Assembly: GCA_009363875.1 (NCBI GenBank)
Contig: CM018680.1
Coordinates: 63,957,279 to 64,021,278 of the forward strand
Direction: 5' to 3'
DNA length: 64,000 bases
Source: Mikania micrantha
Taxonomy: Eukaryota > Streptophyta > Magnoliopsida > Asterales > Asteraceae
A model generated the notes under the pieces. It saw nothing but the letters and a program-made list of their open reading frames with translations, had not been told where the DNA came from and ran no database searches. The position numbers and the translations under genes are program-made. Below, one piece after another: positions 30,681-42,010 of this stretch (the stretch's first letter is position 1; every line of letters begins with the position of its first letter).

Positions 30681-31252
30681 AGATGATTATGGTTAATGTT
30701 GATTGCTGAATTGATTTGTAATTGGTTGAACATATGTGGTTGATTATTTGTGATTATTTGAATTATGTGCTTGTTGTGTTGTGTTTGTGTGTTGGCAGTG
30801 TTGAATTATCTCGCAGGTGCACATGTGGATTTTCTCAGAAAACTCTAAACTTTTATAAACCTTTTGTAAACATTTTTGAAACATAAAAACTTATGATCAC
30901 TCACCAACTACCTTGTAGTTGACACTTGATTTTCTACATGTTTCAGGGAACGAGGAGAAGCAGGTAGAGCAGGATAAGAGCAAGATAGCTCTACATCTTT
31001 TGGACATCATCAATTAGGATCTTGGACTTAGCTAAAATTAACTGGATTACTGAAGACTGGTGTTTAGTTAATTTAGCTAATCTTTTGTGTAAATTTACTG
31101 TAACAAAATCATGATGAACATGATTTTTGATGTAATTAATTTGGTTGATTAAATTGATATGTTGTGATTTATTTAGATGCCCACAAGCTTATGAACAATC
31201 TACACATCCCTTGTGGCATCCCGACGTTTCCGCCATCGGTCGGGGTGTTACA

Positions 31253-32400
31253 GAAGCCCATCGGGCATAAAGAAAACAGAGGATCCCCATGCCGAGGCAT
31301 CTTTCTTGGCTTTCCTTTGGCCAAATCATTTCTCTCTTTTCTTTTTTATTGTTTAAGACTTACATTGCTTAAGAAGACGCCAGCCCTGCCATTCCTGGAG
31401 ACCTCTTCCTTTAACCCCGTACGCCTAAATTCAAAGAAAAGCACCTTTATTTCCTCATAGTAAGGACTATGGCGCCCTGGTTATTTAGATCTAGGAGGAA
31501 GCCTTCCGCTCTATACCAACGTTGTTGAAATCGCTAGTCGCTAGTCGGTCGGAGGGTAGGGACTAGGGATTAATCGGGATTATTTGGAATTAATCGGCCA
31601 ACTAATCGGCCTAGTCGGGGAGTTTTACAACCATGCTCTATAATGTTAGTACATGGATTGATTTTTTAGTGTAAATAGAGCTCTTTGAAATTTAAAGCGG
31701 TATTCCCCCCTAACCTAGGTTCGGGCGATAACTCAAGAAGTAGGGTTCCAAACCTTTCTCAAATAATCAAGTAACCTTTCAACCCCCCCCCCCCCCCCGA
31801 ACTGGACTAATAATAGCTTATCATTTAGAAATAATGGCGAAATGGGCCTCCTTGAATTGCCCAACCAGAGCTAAAAGCCTTATTGCATTGCGGCCCTAAG
31901 TAACTATGCAGTGCTGATGTCCTTTGAACCTAGACCGGTTAGTAGAGTATGACGGTTCAGTAGCCATTCAACGATAGCATGATATCCTCGCTTCAGTAAG
32001 TTCTTTGCGTCTCATCTTAACATCTCTCAATATCCCAAGCTCAGTCTCTCGATCAGCGTCTTTTGTCTTGATGTACTGATACTCTTTGCTCCCAGTATTC
32101 TTTTTTACGCAATTCTATTGCTTTATTTATCCTATGGGCAGTTTGGAAAGACCACAATTCTATTATTCATGACGAACTTCACACTAATGTTTAGAATAAT
32201 GTCTTAGTCTAAGTCTTGTAACTTTACTAAAGCTTGACTATGGTTTTGCTAAATGGTTTGAGTATCAATCCATGGTTTGCACTTTTGTAATTGTTTATAA
32301 ATAATATGTACATACAATCATTTTATAAGTTGTGTACAATAATAAATGAAATAATACTTTAAATGTTTTCCATAGATTTGTTTTAAACTTAATATAAAAG
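31253..32400. other. Right flank of the solo LTR; mixed sequence with C16 run
   Basis: The first 250 bases resemble the left flank of the LTR in style. Near 31535-31625 the words GACTAGGGATTAATCGGG and TAATCGGCC repeat. A run of 16 C stands at 31783-31798. The part 31800-32120 is again balanced in composition (GGCCTCCTTGAATTGCCC). I find no gene family. Confidence 0.35.
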
Positions 32401-33367
32401 AATAATTTTTTTATAATTAAGTTTATTATTTTGTAACAAAGTTTTATAAGGAAATAATAAAAATATTTTTTTCAGAATAATATAACATGCAGACTTTCTA
32501 ACAATGATTGGAAATTTTATAAATTTTTTTTGGGTGCAAACCATGGTAAAAAACGGTCAAAGAAGGAGAAAAACCGGTTCAAGCACATAGAGAGGGTTTC
32601 GAACCCTTGCCCACCCCGACCCGGGCGTGTTACTGCTTGGATGGGTTCATTGAGTTCAACCAATCCCGATTTATTATATACACAATCCTGAAAGTTCTTC
32701 CCCAATTCTAAAACCCTAGAATATGTTTGAATCAAAATCGTTTAAGGAGTGTATTTTTGTTCCTTAATAAAAACGAAGTTTGATGATATGAATAACTACC
32801 TTGTATGATGTCTAATTGATCATGTTTCGGTAGTGAACAATTCTTGAAACTTTGATAGCTCATCGGATGTTTCAGAGCACCTTAGAGGATATTTCTAGTT
32901 TCAATAGTTTCAGAATTATGTTGAAATGATTATGGTGTACTCAATTTAAGGCTTGTTATACGAATAAATCAGTTTCGAGTTTGAAATTTTATTAGATCTT
33001 TTGGTTATGGTCAATTGGGTTAAAGAGGTATTAAATTTTGATTTTAATCATGTGCTCTTGCTCGAGATCGTGACTAGAACCATTTGTGTTACGAATTTTG
33101 AAACACTCTAAAAGGCATTTTGGGTTGAGCCGATGAGAGTGGGAGTCAAACGGAGAACCGAAGGAGAGAAATTGGAACTTTTAGTTTTGGCATATTAGGC
33201 CCCTCGAGTTTTAGTGTTTAATTAGTTTGTTGTTTTACTTTTTCACACACAAATCGTTTATAATATGTTCACACATTCAGTCCCTCTTGTATTGTGAACC
33301 TATTATTTTATGTAAAAACAATTTTGTAAAGTTTTTAACTTTTCTTACTTATTTAAAATCTTATAAA
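32401..33367. other. A+T-rich DNA without recognisable genes
   Basis: Nothing is supported here apart from a short balanced segment at 32520-32740 with a GGGTTTCGAACCC palindrome, discussed among the rejected items. Confidence 0.4.
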
Positions 33368-34568
33368 AGTATTTTATAAAAATGTTACTAACTGTAATAA
33401 GAGTTTATAACTTTCAAAAATCATACAAAATAATAAGTTTCTTATTATTTTTTGTTATTATGATTATATCAAAATTAAACTTGTGTTTATATACATACAT
33501 ACATACATACATACATACTACTATATAATACATATTAGAAGGAAAAAATAATAATTTGCTTAAATCTCTTAAAATTAAGGGTTTTACAACTCTTATAGCA
33601 TATGGTACAACTTTTTAATTCTAATCTAAATGTTTGTTAAGTGAGATAGAGTGATTATAAAAGAAAACCCTTCAAAGTATTTTATAAAAATGTTACTAAC
33701 TATAATAAGAGTTTATAACTTTCAAAAATCATACAAAATAATAAGTTTCTTATTATTTTTTGTTATTATGATTATATCAAAATTAAACTTGTGTTTATAT
33801 ATATAGGGGATGGTTCCATTGTTAACCCTCCCTTATAGCGTTAACCCGTTAACCCTGGTGTTTTTTGCCCGAATTTTTGTTTTTTTTGTCATGGTTTTTA
33901 TTATACATAAATAGGGGGGGTTTCTTTTTTGTGTTTTTGCTAATTCATCACCGTTTAGAAATTAAATCCAAGTGTAAGTAAGTGTAAGTTTCTTACACTT
34001 ACTTACATAAGATAGTGTAACTTAAACTTACAATTGATTTAATTTTTAAACGGTGATGAATTAGCAAAAACACAAAAAAGAAACCCCCTCTATTTATGTA
34101 TAATAAAAACCATGAAAAAAAAACACAAAGATTCGGGCAAAAAATGTCAGGGTTAACGTGTTAACGCTATAAGGGAGGGTTAACATTTGATCATCTCCCT
34201 ATATATATATATATGCTACTATATAATGCATATTAGAAGGACAAAATAATAATTTGCTTAAATCTCTTAAAATTAAGAGTTTTACAACTCTTATAACATA
34301 TGGTACAACTTTTTAATTCTAATCTAAATGTTTGTTAAGTGAGATAGAGTGATTATAAAAGAAAACCCTTCAAAGCAAATGAATCACTTCTTGATATTTT
34401 TGATGCATTTGGCCTCTTATGTTAGTAGTTAAAATCACTTTTAGTTAACTATCAAGTAAAAAAAATTGTTTCTGTTATGATTATGACTCAAGAACGAATC
34501 ATGCAAACCTTTAAAACATCTAACTTAAGTGTTGTGTTTTCCGCTGCAACGTGCGGGTACTAAACTAG
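33368..34568 (+). mobile_element. Helitron 2 (small, non-autonomous) with a partial tandem duplication
   Basis: The right end has a CCGC-TGCAACGT-GCGG hairpin at 34541-34556 and CTAG at 34565-34568 followed by T. A Helitron 5' end (CTACTATATAATGCATATT) stands at 34216 and again at 33518 (CTACTATATAATACATATT). Both match the 5' end of Helitron 1. The stretch GTATTTTATAAAAATGTTAC and its 120 following bases also occur twice (33369 and 33677). So a block of about 305 bases was duplicated in tandem, and MITE 1 then entered between the copies. Confidence 0.65.
33805..34200. mobile_element. Foldback MITE 1, about 396 bp
   Basis: The element begins AGGGGATGGTTCCATTGTTA and ends TTTGATCATCTCCCT. The left half (GTTAACCCTCCCTTATAGCG, TTTTTATTATACATAAATAG, TAATTCATCACCGTTTA) is the inverse of the right half. 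The arms cover nearly the whole length and meet near AAGTTTCTTACACTTACTT at about 34005. It lies in TATATA sequence. No coding capacity is present. Confidence 0.8.
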
Positions 34569-34677
34569 TATATATATATATATATATAACATATATAACA
34601 AGTTTTATCAAAAGTTGAAGTATTCATACTCCAAATATATATATATATATATATATATTAAAATAATTTTGGAGTAA

Positions 34678-34728
<51 letters not shown>

Positions 34729-34744
34729 ATTAATATATATATAT
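34569..34744. repeat. TA microsatellites between Helitron 2 and MITE 2
   Basis: Runs of TA stand at about 34569-34588, 34637-34660, 34687-34720 and 34733-34744. They are separated by short A+T-rich segments with CATACATATA variants. Confidence 0.85.
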
Positions 34745-35008
34745 AGGGGAATGATCAATTGTTAACCCATCCTTATTACGTTAACTATATATCTACATCT
34801 TATTACTTTGGGGCTCACATTAAACTAAATCTAAAGGTGTAGGTTTTTTCTTCTTTTTTAATTAATGTAATTAATGTAAGGCTCACCTACAATATTAAAA
34901 AATAAGAAAAAACTTACACCATTAAATTTACTTTAATGTGTGCCCTAAAGTAATAAGATTAGTTATTCGGCTTACGAAATAAAGATGGGTTAACAAAGGA
35001 AACACACC
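34745..35008. mobile_element. Foldback MITE 2, same terminal type as MITE 1
   Basis: It begins AGGGGAATGATCAATTGTTA and carries inverted arms (CACATTAAACTAAATCTAA against TTAAATTTACTTTAATGTG; ATCTTATTACTTTGGGGC against GCCCTAAAGTAATAAGATT). It ends GATGGGTTAACAAAGG. Like MITE 1 it lies next to TA repeats and its ends share AGGGGA and GTTAACCC. Confidence 0.75.
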
Positions 35009-36200
35009 ATGTATGTATGTATGTGTGTATGTGTGTATGTATGGTTGTTCACATGTTTATTGTTATTAGAAATAAATAAAAAGAATCCAAATACTCACCA
35101 AACATTCGTTTATTAAAATTTAGACACCATTACAATATAATAAAAATCACAAAGGTTACAATAAAATCGTTGAAAAATCTTGAAAAAATATACCTTGTAT
35201 GGTTGGAACTATCTTTGAGTCTACTACATTCTATATATAAACATTAAAGGCTGAATAAAATCATAAGTTGGTTAAATTTGACAATTACAATTGTCCTAAT
35301 TAAATTAGGACTTGTCAAAATGGATGGTACTAATTTATCGTATACAAATACATTGGTGTGTAATAAGTATCTTAGATACTTGAAAAATGGTTAGGATACA
35401 TATTTTCGTTAACCGGTCAAAATGAGAATCAGTACAAAGATATAGAAAAGATAAACCTTGTTTTATTGTGTGGTTTGATTTAAATTGGAAATGCTAAATG
35501 ACATGCGTGTCGTATTATTTGCATAAGAAATGGAAGTGGAATCCATAGCCCCGATAAAGGAGTTGTGAGTATAGCCTTCCTACGACCCAAGGTAAGTAAC
35601 CAACTCACTTAATATGCAACCATAATCCATATTAATACATGAATGACTGTGTTGACTTGTTGATAAGTGTTTAGTAGTAATTTGGAAATTGTATAATGGT
35701 GATAAGTCATAGTAGGTTATACAAGGCTTGAATTGATATTATTAATTATTTAGTTCTAGACTTCTAGTTGTTTGAGATGTTCATTTTGGTGTATTTATGA
35801 CCCATTGGTAGTAATTAGAGGTAATAATTTATGTATTGCTCATATTGATTTGGAAAGTTGAATTGGATTGTATTATATGGTGGAAGTACTGAAGGGAGAA
35901 CACCATAACTACAATAGGAAGTTACCCAAGTTACTAAATACCATATATGTATAGTAGTTTTATTCTAGTAACTGAATTAATTAACTATGAATTGTTTAGT
36001 TCATAGGTGATGTTTGTTTGATTTTATTAATCGAATCTTTGAGTCAAATTGCATGCATCATAAAGTTGAATTATAATTATGTAAAATAGACTTGAGTGTC
36101 ATATAGTTGAGTAAAACTATGGTATAAGAACCGATGGGTGAATTTAAAAGTATCAACTTTTAAAAATATTATTAAAATTATAATTGTTGGATTATAATTG
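35009..36200. other. A+T-rich DNA, possible LTR remnant
   Basis: No gene is seen. A TGTATG microsatellite stands at 35011-35043. CGACCCAAGGTAAGTAACC near 35590 resembles the leader and donor segment seen in long gypsy LTRs at 30265 and 40155, so this may be part of an old LTR. Confidence 0.35.
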
Positions 36201-36204
36201 AAAT

Positions 36205-36690
36205 CTATGATGGAAGGACTAGAGTGAGAACATCATAGTATAAGTTGTTATGAATACTAACCACTAGAGTGTGGTTGTAAATTTTGTGAAATCTATGATG
36301 GAAAGACTAGAATGAGAACTTTGTAGTAAAAATTGCCGTGAATACCAATCACTAAAGTGCGTCAGTAAATTTGTGAAATCGAATGGAAGGAAAAGAGTGA
36401 GAAAATCATAGGATAAATTGTTGCACATACTAAACACTAGAGTGTGATAGTAAATTTGTGAAATATATGATGGAAAGACTAGAGTGAGACATTCATAGTA
36501 TAAATTGTTGTTAATACTAAACGCTAGTGTATTGTAATAAAATCTTGAGATCTATGATGGAAGGATTAGAGTAAAAACATCAAAGTGTAAATTGTTGTGA
36601 ATATTAAACACTACAGTGTGGTAGCAAATAAAATTATCTTAGAAAACTATAAAGAAAGAACCCGAGAGAGAACATCAAAGCAGATACTGT
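36205..36690. repeat. Minisatellite of about 95 bp units
   Basis: Five diverged units contain ATCTATGATGGAAGGACTAG, AGTGAGAACATCATAGTA, TTGTTGTGAATACTAA and CACTAGAGTGTGGTAGTAAA in constant order. The units are 80-105 bases long and differ at roughly 15-25 percent of positions. Confidence 0.85.
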
Positions 36691-38234
36691 TGAGTTTCGA
36701 TTAGTTGTCAAATGAATAATCAAATGTATCGATGAACGTGGCAATCGTGGTGGATGATATGTTTTTGAGTGATTTTCACCCGATTGCATGATTTAAGTCA
36801 TATAAGTTGTTATATTTATTCATTTTCATTAGCATTTGATTTGAATGATTCATAAGAATGTGACCATTAATATTATATCAAAAGGACAACAAGTGATTCA
36901 CAGAGATGAGAACACTAGATGTTAATAAGAGTATACGTTAATTACAAAAGTGTAGTCACTAGGTTGTATTCTTCAGAATTAAGATGACTTGCATAGATGT
37001 AAATGTAACACCCTCATATCCCCCATAATTTTATGATTTCACTAGCTGGCGTTTTGTGTCGCGAAAGCTTGGTAGTGAAGTTTTTGAAATCGGATGGGAC
37101 TTTTGTTGTGGTTGTATCATACATCCATGGCAAACAACAATACGATATATTACATTGTATCATAAATTATCGCATATTAAGTTACAACATCTTTGGTACA
37201 ATCCCAAACTTGTTTAGGGAGTTTCTTAGCATATATCTTGATCATGCATCCTCACCTTCACAATTGTTACTTCTTACCTAAAATTGGTTTTGTAATGTAA
37301 AAGATCAGCATGAAGGTTGGTGAGTTCATAGTTATGTTGTAATTGATTCAATGTACTGTGATATGACTAGTACATAGGCATATACAACTCCGTTAATATG
37401 ATTCACCTTGAAAAACCCATAACCAAAGCCTATGTGACTGTAATGTATTGGCGACAATACTCGAAGGTAAAATCTTAGCCTCCCTCTTAATGTCTATCGT
37501 TACAATAAGTTGTTATCTTGTTTATAATAAATGGTATTAGACATTCATATTAGGATTGAAGCTATCTTCCCGAGAATGAGGTTGTGAGCCAATAGTACTA
37601 TCATTGTTATCATCCGGCTCATCCATGAGTTTATTGGTTATAGTTGTTATGCTAGAACTTTTACGATAGCATGATACAATTTTCAGGTAATCATAAGACT
37701 AGAGTTGAAATACACAGGTAACATTGAAGCATATCACATATCTTGCAAACATGTAAAACCTTTGTAATTGTAACAATCCTAAACCTATGTAGCTGATTGT
37801 CAACGAAGGTATGCAGATATTGAAATGATATATAGCTGCAATTTTTAAGAGTGTTGCTAATTGTTATGATTGATTTGTTTCATCAAGACATTCCTCAATA
37901 TTTAGTATCAAACATATGCTAAACCAAATCATTGAATTGATTTTCTAATACCCATGTTCTCATAATCGGTTTAACAATCAATATAGATTGTTGGATTCAT
38001 TTGTTTTCATTAGACCTTTGTATCGCAATTCAGAACTTTAACTACCTTCCTGATCGAAATCAAGTCATTGGATTGCGAACCAGACCACGAAACGAAATTT
38101 AGAACATGCAACAAGAAAAAACAACGATTTGCCTGAATTTGGTCAGCTCAGTTGCCAGTGGCTTGATGGCATGTGGTCGTGCCTCGATGGTAGGGGCCAG
38201 TGTCACAGTAGTTAGGGGTAGCGGCATGGACGTG
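36691..38234. other. Non-coding DNA left of the Tekay element
   Basis: TGTAACACCCTCATATCC at 37004 looks like an LTR start, but no partner end is seen. A frame at 37033-37281 is open but matches nothing. The last 5 bases before the Tekay LTR are ACGTG, the expected left target site. Confidence 0.35.
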
Positions 38235-40801
38235 TGTGACACCTCGTATTTTCCAGGTCAACATTTATTTAATTTTAAATAATAATGTTTATTATTATTA
38301 CATACGTGGCACTAGAATTAGTGATATTTAGTGTGACACGTGGCACAACAGTCCAAACATACACAGAAAGACGACAATTCGAGGAATTATCGGAAAACAT
38401 ACGCACGTGTCTTGAATAACGAACATTGGTGAAATAAACAAACCACAAATCCAATTTCACTACACTTAGGCCCTATGGAACCTAAAACAAGTGAAACAAC
38501 GATAATGTGTCGAGAAACGAAGTCCGTAATCGAGAAATACGCGAAAAACGAGCCAAAACAATGAAAATGGTCCTATTGGGCTTGTCCAAAGGCCCAGGCG
38601 CTACGCCTGGACCCAATGACCCACACATGGCGATACGCTCGAGACAAAAAGGTGCCTCAGATGCCAGCTCATCCGCGCGCTACGCCCGGCTTCGGTGTCG
38701 CCCACTAGGCGATACGCCTGGTAGCGCAGAATCATGAAAATCTTCATAAACCTCTCAAAAATCATTACCTAGCCTACTACACTCATTTTTCTTGCAATCA
38801 GACGCCATCTACTCGATTTAAACTTCCCAAAACCTCTGTTATCACCCCTACAACACCATTATCACCCTTAGGGAACCCTTGGAAGCCATTGTTGAATGCT
38901 AGAAACTTGAAGAAGAAGACTTGGAGCTTGAGATCACTCTCATCACCACTTACAACGACTAGGGAGCGATTCCTAGGGGATTTCGAAGCTGCAAAGGTGT
39001 TGTTCAAGTTGAATCTTGGCTTTCTCAAAGCATTCGAAGGTACATTTATGACCCATATAGCATAAAAACACTTATACACACACATGCAAGCCTCTAAGGC
39101 CACATGCACCCACTAGATCCTTACATGCACAAATTTTACTCATCTAGATCTGTGATTTGATGATGGTGGGACTGATTTGATTATGTTGGAACAATCCATG
39201 ATGATTTTGTTGTGATTTTCTAGTTGTTTTATTCGTAATGTTGAAAATGGTAACTTATGGCTACATGCATGTATGATCCATGATGATCTTAGCAATCTTG
39301 AGCATTGATAGATGATTATTGATGATATTTTGGACATCCTACAAGGTTTGACATGATTTTTGTTATTAGAAATGGGTTATTTGGATATCTTGCAAATTTT
39401 AGTAACTTTATTCTTACAAGTATGTTGAAAGATGATGAAATAGCCATACGCATGTGCTTGAGATGATGATTTTTGACTTGCATGATGATTCTAAGTGCAT
39501 TTGATTGTTGAAAGAGTATAAAACTTGATTTACCTCAATACTCCTATAAATAGTAACTTTATTTCAAGAAACCGATGAATAATGATGTGTTAATTATAAC
39601 GAGCAAGTTTAAATGATTATTTGGAACTAAGATGTTGATATTAGATGAGTGTGACTTATTAGTTTTGGTAAAATACACATATTGTTACAACTTTCCATAA
39701 ATAGTAACTTCTAAGCGAGAAATGAGATTGTTTGACTAAGTGTGACTATGTGCTATGTGATAACATGACCAAATAGGTTAACTATGCATGCTAGAACAAA
39801 CGGAAAGTGATTCCTTGTATGACTTGCCTAATATGAAAACTTTCCTAAAATGGAAACTTACTATAAATAGTAAGTTATCCCACGGATGCATATTATGTGT
39901 GAACACAAATCACACGACATTAACCGCACGTAAAGCGATCACTTGAACTAAACACATCACCAACGGGTCGTTAGGTGAAACACGGTCAAATACGGTCAAC
40001 GCGACCCACATAACAACTTGGAGCTGTTTGGACACGAATACGGTCCTGTGAGACCCACACAAATGTAAACACAATCTCATAACACCTATGTGATATAGGT
40101 AACCGCTGAGAGGCGCACGAAACCGTTCACGTGTAGAACGCACTACTAAACTCAGGTGAGTTTACAGCCCCACTTTTATTCTTTAATTGCTTTTGTTAAA
40201 CTCTTGGGGTGAGAATACTATGCAACTGCTTTAGATATATGACTGGTATGTTGTAAAACTATTTTGAGTGTAACTATTATCGCAAAAAGTCCTCACATAT
40301 CCTTACCGTTAGTTGTGTAACAAACGAGTCGTTATTACGCAGTACTAATGAGTTTGACTAGCCCCACTCTGCAACAACTTTGACGGGAGGTCATAACGAG
40401 TGTAATATCGATGTTGACGCTGGGTTCAGCGATGTTGACACGTTTTTGCATGTATTCTTAGGTAATTGATGGATCACAAGCTAGGATGCACATGGAGATG
40501 CGCTGAAGAGTCCGCATTGCATTTAGACTCTAATCCTAGGCTTATATTTGAATTGTGTGATTTGATACAACAACTTATGTAGTGTCTGTTACAGTTTATA
40601 TTTCCGCTGCTAACGATTTACTCATTATGCTGTTTTATACATTAAACTTTCGGCTGCATATTTATGAAACTTGATTTATTTTACAAAACTGTATGATTGT
40701 GTAACTCATATAGAGTTGTTCTATATGACCAAGAGCTATGATCCTGGCCACGTCACACCCGCGCGGTCTGACATCGCACGTGGGAATTTGGGGTTGTGAC
40801 A
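38235..40801 (+). repeat. Tekay 5' LTR, 2.57 kb
   Basis: It runs from TGTGACACCTCGTATTTTCC to GGAATTTGGGGTTGTGACA, with TG...CA borders. The first 820 bases recur at 55612-56437. Words such as GGCGATACGCCTGG and GCTACGCCCGG repeat around 38590-38725. A donor-like CTCAGGTGAGTTTACAGCC stands near 40150. Confidence 0.88.
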
Positions 40802-40803
40802 GA

Positions 40804-40822
40804 CTGGCATCAGAGTCTTGGT
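40804..40822 (+). other. Tekay primer binding site
   Basis: CTGGCATCAGAGTCTTGGT follows the LTR by two bases. It resembles TGGTATCAGAGC, the usual complement of initiator tRNA-Met in plant retroelements, with changes. Confidence 0.7.
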
Positions 40823-40954
40823 TATAGGGAACTAGGTTTGCATGTAGTAAAGTTAGACTATAGCCACTACTCTAAAGTAGACACTACACTAGACTTGGCA
40901 CAATAATATTATCTATTATTGTATACGGTTACTTATTTAACCAAGAATGATGGA

Positions 40955-41774
40955 ATGGACAACAACAACAACTAGGACGGGAAGAACCCGAGGAAACGCC
41001 CGGCCGAGTACGAGCTGACCGAAGAAGATAAGCAGAGGATACGGGACATAGTAGCCCGAGTAGACTCTTAGGAGTCTAAGAAAGCTCGACCATCGACCAC
41101 CACTGGACCGTGGGATTGGTATCCTGCTACCATGGCTACCTGGTTATGGGAGGAGAGATTCCCACGATTGCCTTTGCTAGGTGATGCATATAGCGGAGCC
41201 GCACTACCACCACTGTGCATGCCCATGGAGCAGGCATTCTCCGCGTAAGTTTCGAGGTTTACTCTTGAGTCTCGACTGTTGCATGTGTTGACTGATGAGG
41301 TCAGGACTCTCCGAGAGGATAACCAGCGCTCTAGAGACGTGTGGACCACCTAGAGGATGGGCTTGCTTATATTGACCGAGTGCATAACGGCTTGGTCAGT
41401 ATGACCAAGGACTCGATCCGACAACAGGACGAGACGACAGCTGTGGTCGACGGATATCCGAGACAGGATCGGACAGCTCGAGGAGCAGCAGGGTGCCATA
41501 GCTGCAGCCGTGCACGAGCAAGGAGGACGACAGGTGGTGGTAGAGGTCGTGTCCGGAGAGAACACCGTGATGATCCAGGCCAGTGACGCCAAGCTGAATG
41601 CATGGGTGGAGCAGTTTATCATGGAGCCACCACCCAAGGAGGAGCCTCAATTCGAGGCGGAGGACCTCGAGGAGGGGGGACTTCGACGAGGATCCGGGGG
41701 AGGATCCCGAGGAGGATCAGGACGACGGGCCTATGGAAAATGTAGATTCACACTCCACGATTGTTTTAGACTAG
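40955..41774 (+). pseudogene. Extra gene between 5' LTR and gag of the Tekay element; unknown function
   Basis: ATG 40955 opens MDNNNN, a TAG at 40973, then DGKNPRKRPAEYELTEEDKQ and IRDIVARVDS. After another stop come GPWDWYPATMATWLWEERF and PRLPLLGDAYSG, a coiled-coil stretch (LTDEVRTLREDNQ; DIRDRIGQLEEQQGAI) and WVEQFIMEPPPKEEP. A very acidic tail (DFDEDPGEDPEEDQDDG) ends at TAG 41772-41774. The original protein would be about 270 residues. It lies upstream of a separate gag start at 42011 in the same transcript sense. I know no function. The consistent reading across frames argues for a real former gene. Confidence 0.6.
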
Positions 41775-42010
41775 TTAGGTTGTTTCATTTCAGTTATTTT
41801 ATTTCGATTATACGCCTAGATGAGCGGGATGTGCTCATACGAATCATGATAGTAGTATTTCATTTTGAAAATCATTGTACTCAAAGCTATTATTAATGAA
41901 ATGCTATGTTAGTTTTATCATTTGCACCCTTTTATTCATGTTGTATTTTATCTCAAACATCTAACACTACTGACAACTAACACGTTATCCGTTCTATATA
42001 GAAACTAACT

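Larger units (their letters stand above)
27635..31252 (+). mobile_element. Solo LTR of a gypsy-type retrotransposon, 3.6 kb
   Basis: The element starts TGTAACATCACTGTATTTCA and ends CGGTCGGGGTGTTACA, a TG...CA pair typical of plant gypsy LTRs. AAGCC stands directly before it and GAAGCC directly after, an imperfect target duplication. No gag or pol lies next to it. Inside are a TATA box, a pyrimidine-rich leader (CATCTCTCTCTAGAAC), a donor-like GGTGAGTTCTCATAACC near 30265 and three internal repeat arrays. Very long LTRs of this build occur in Tekay/Del chromoviruses. Confidence 0.6.

Noticed and set aside
32570..32640. GGGTTTCGAACCC palindrome resembling a pol III B box (possible SINE or tRNA relic)
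   Set aside because: No A box at the right distance and no SINE tail or target duplication on either strand.
37033..37281. 82-codon frame starting at an LTR-like TGTAACACC border
   Set aside because: No domain, no second copy and no neighbouring pol; kept only as non-coding DNA.
41350..41650. Four overlapping - strand frames of 78-95 codons
   Set aside because: They are opposite the Tekay extra gene, whose frame with coiled coil and acidic tail explains the region better.
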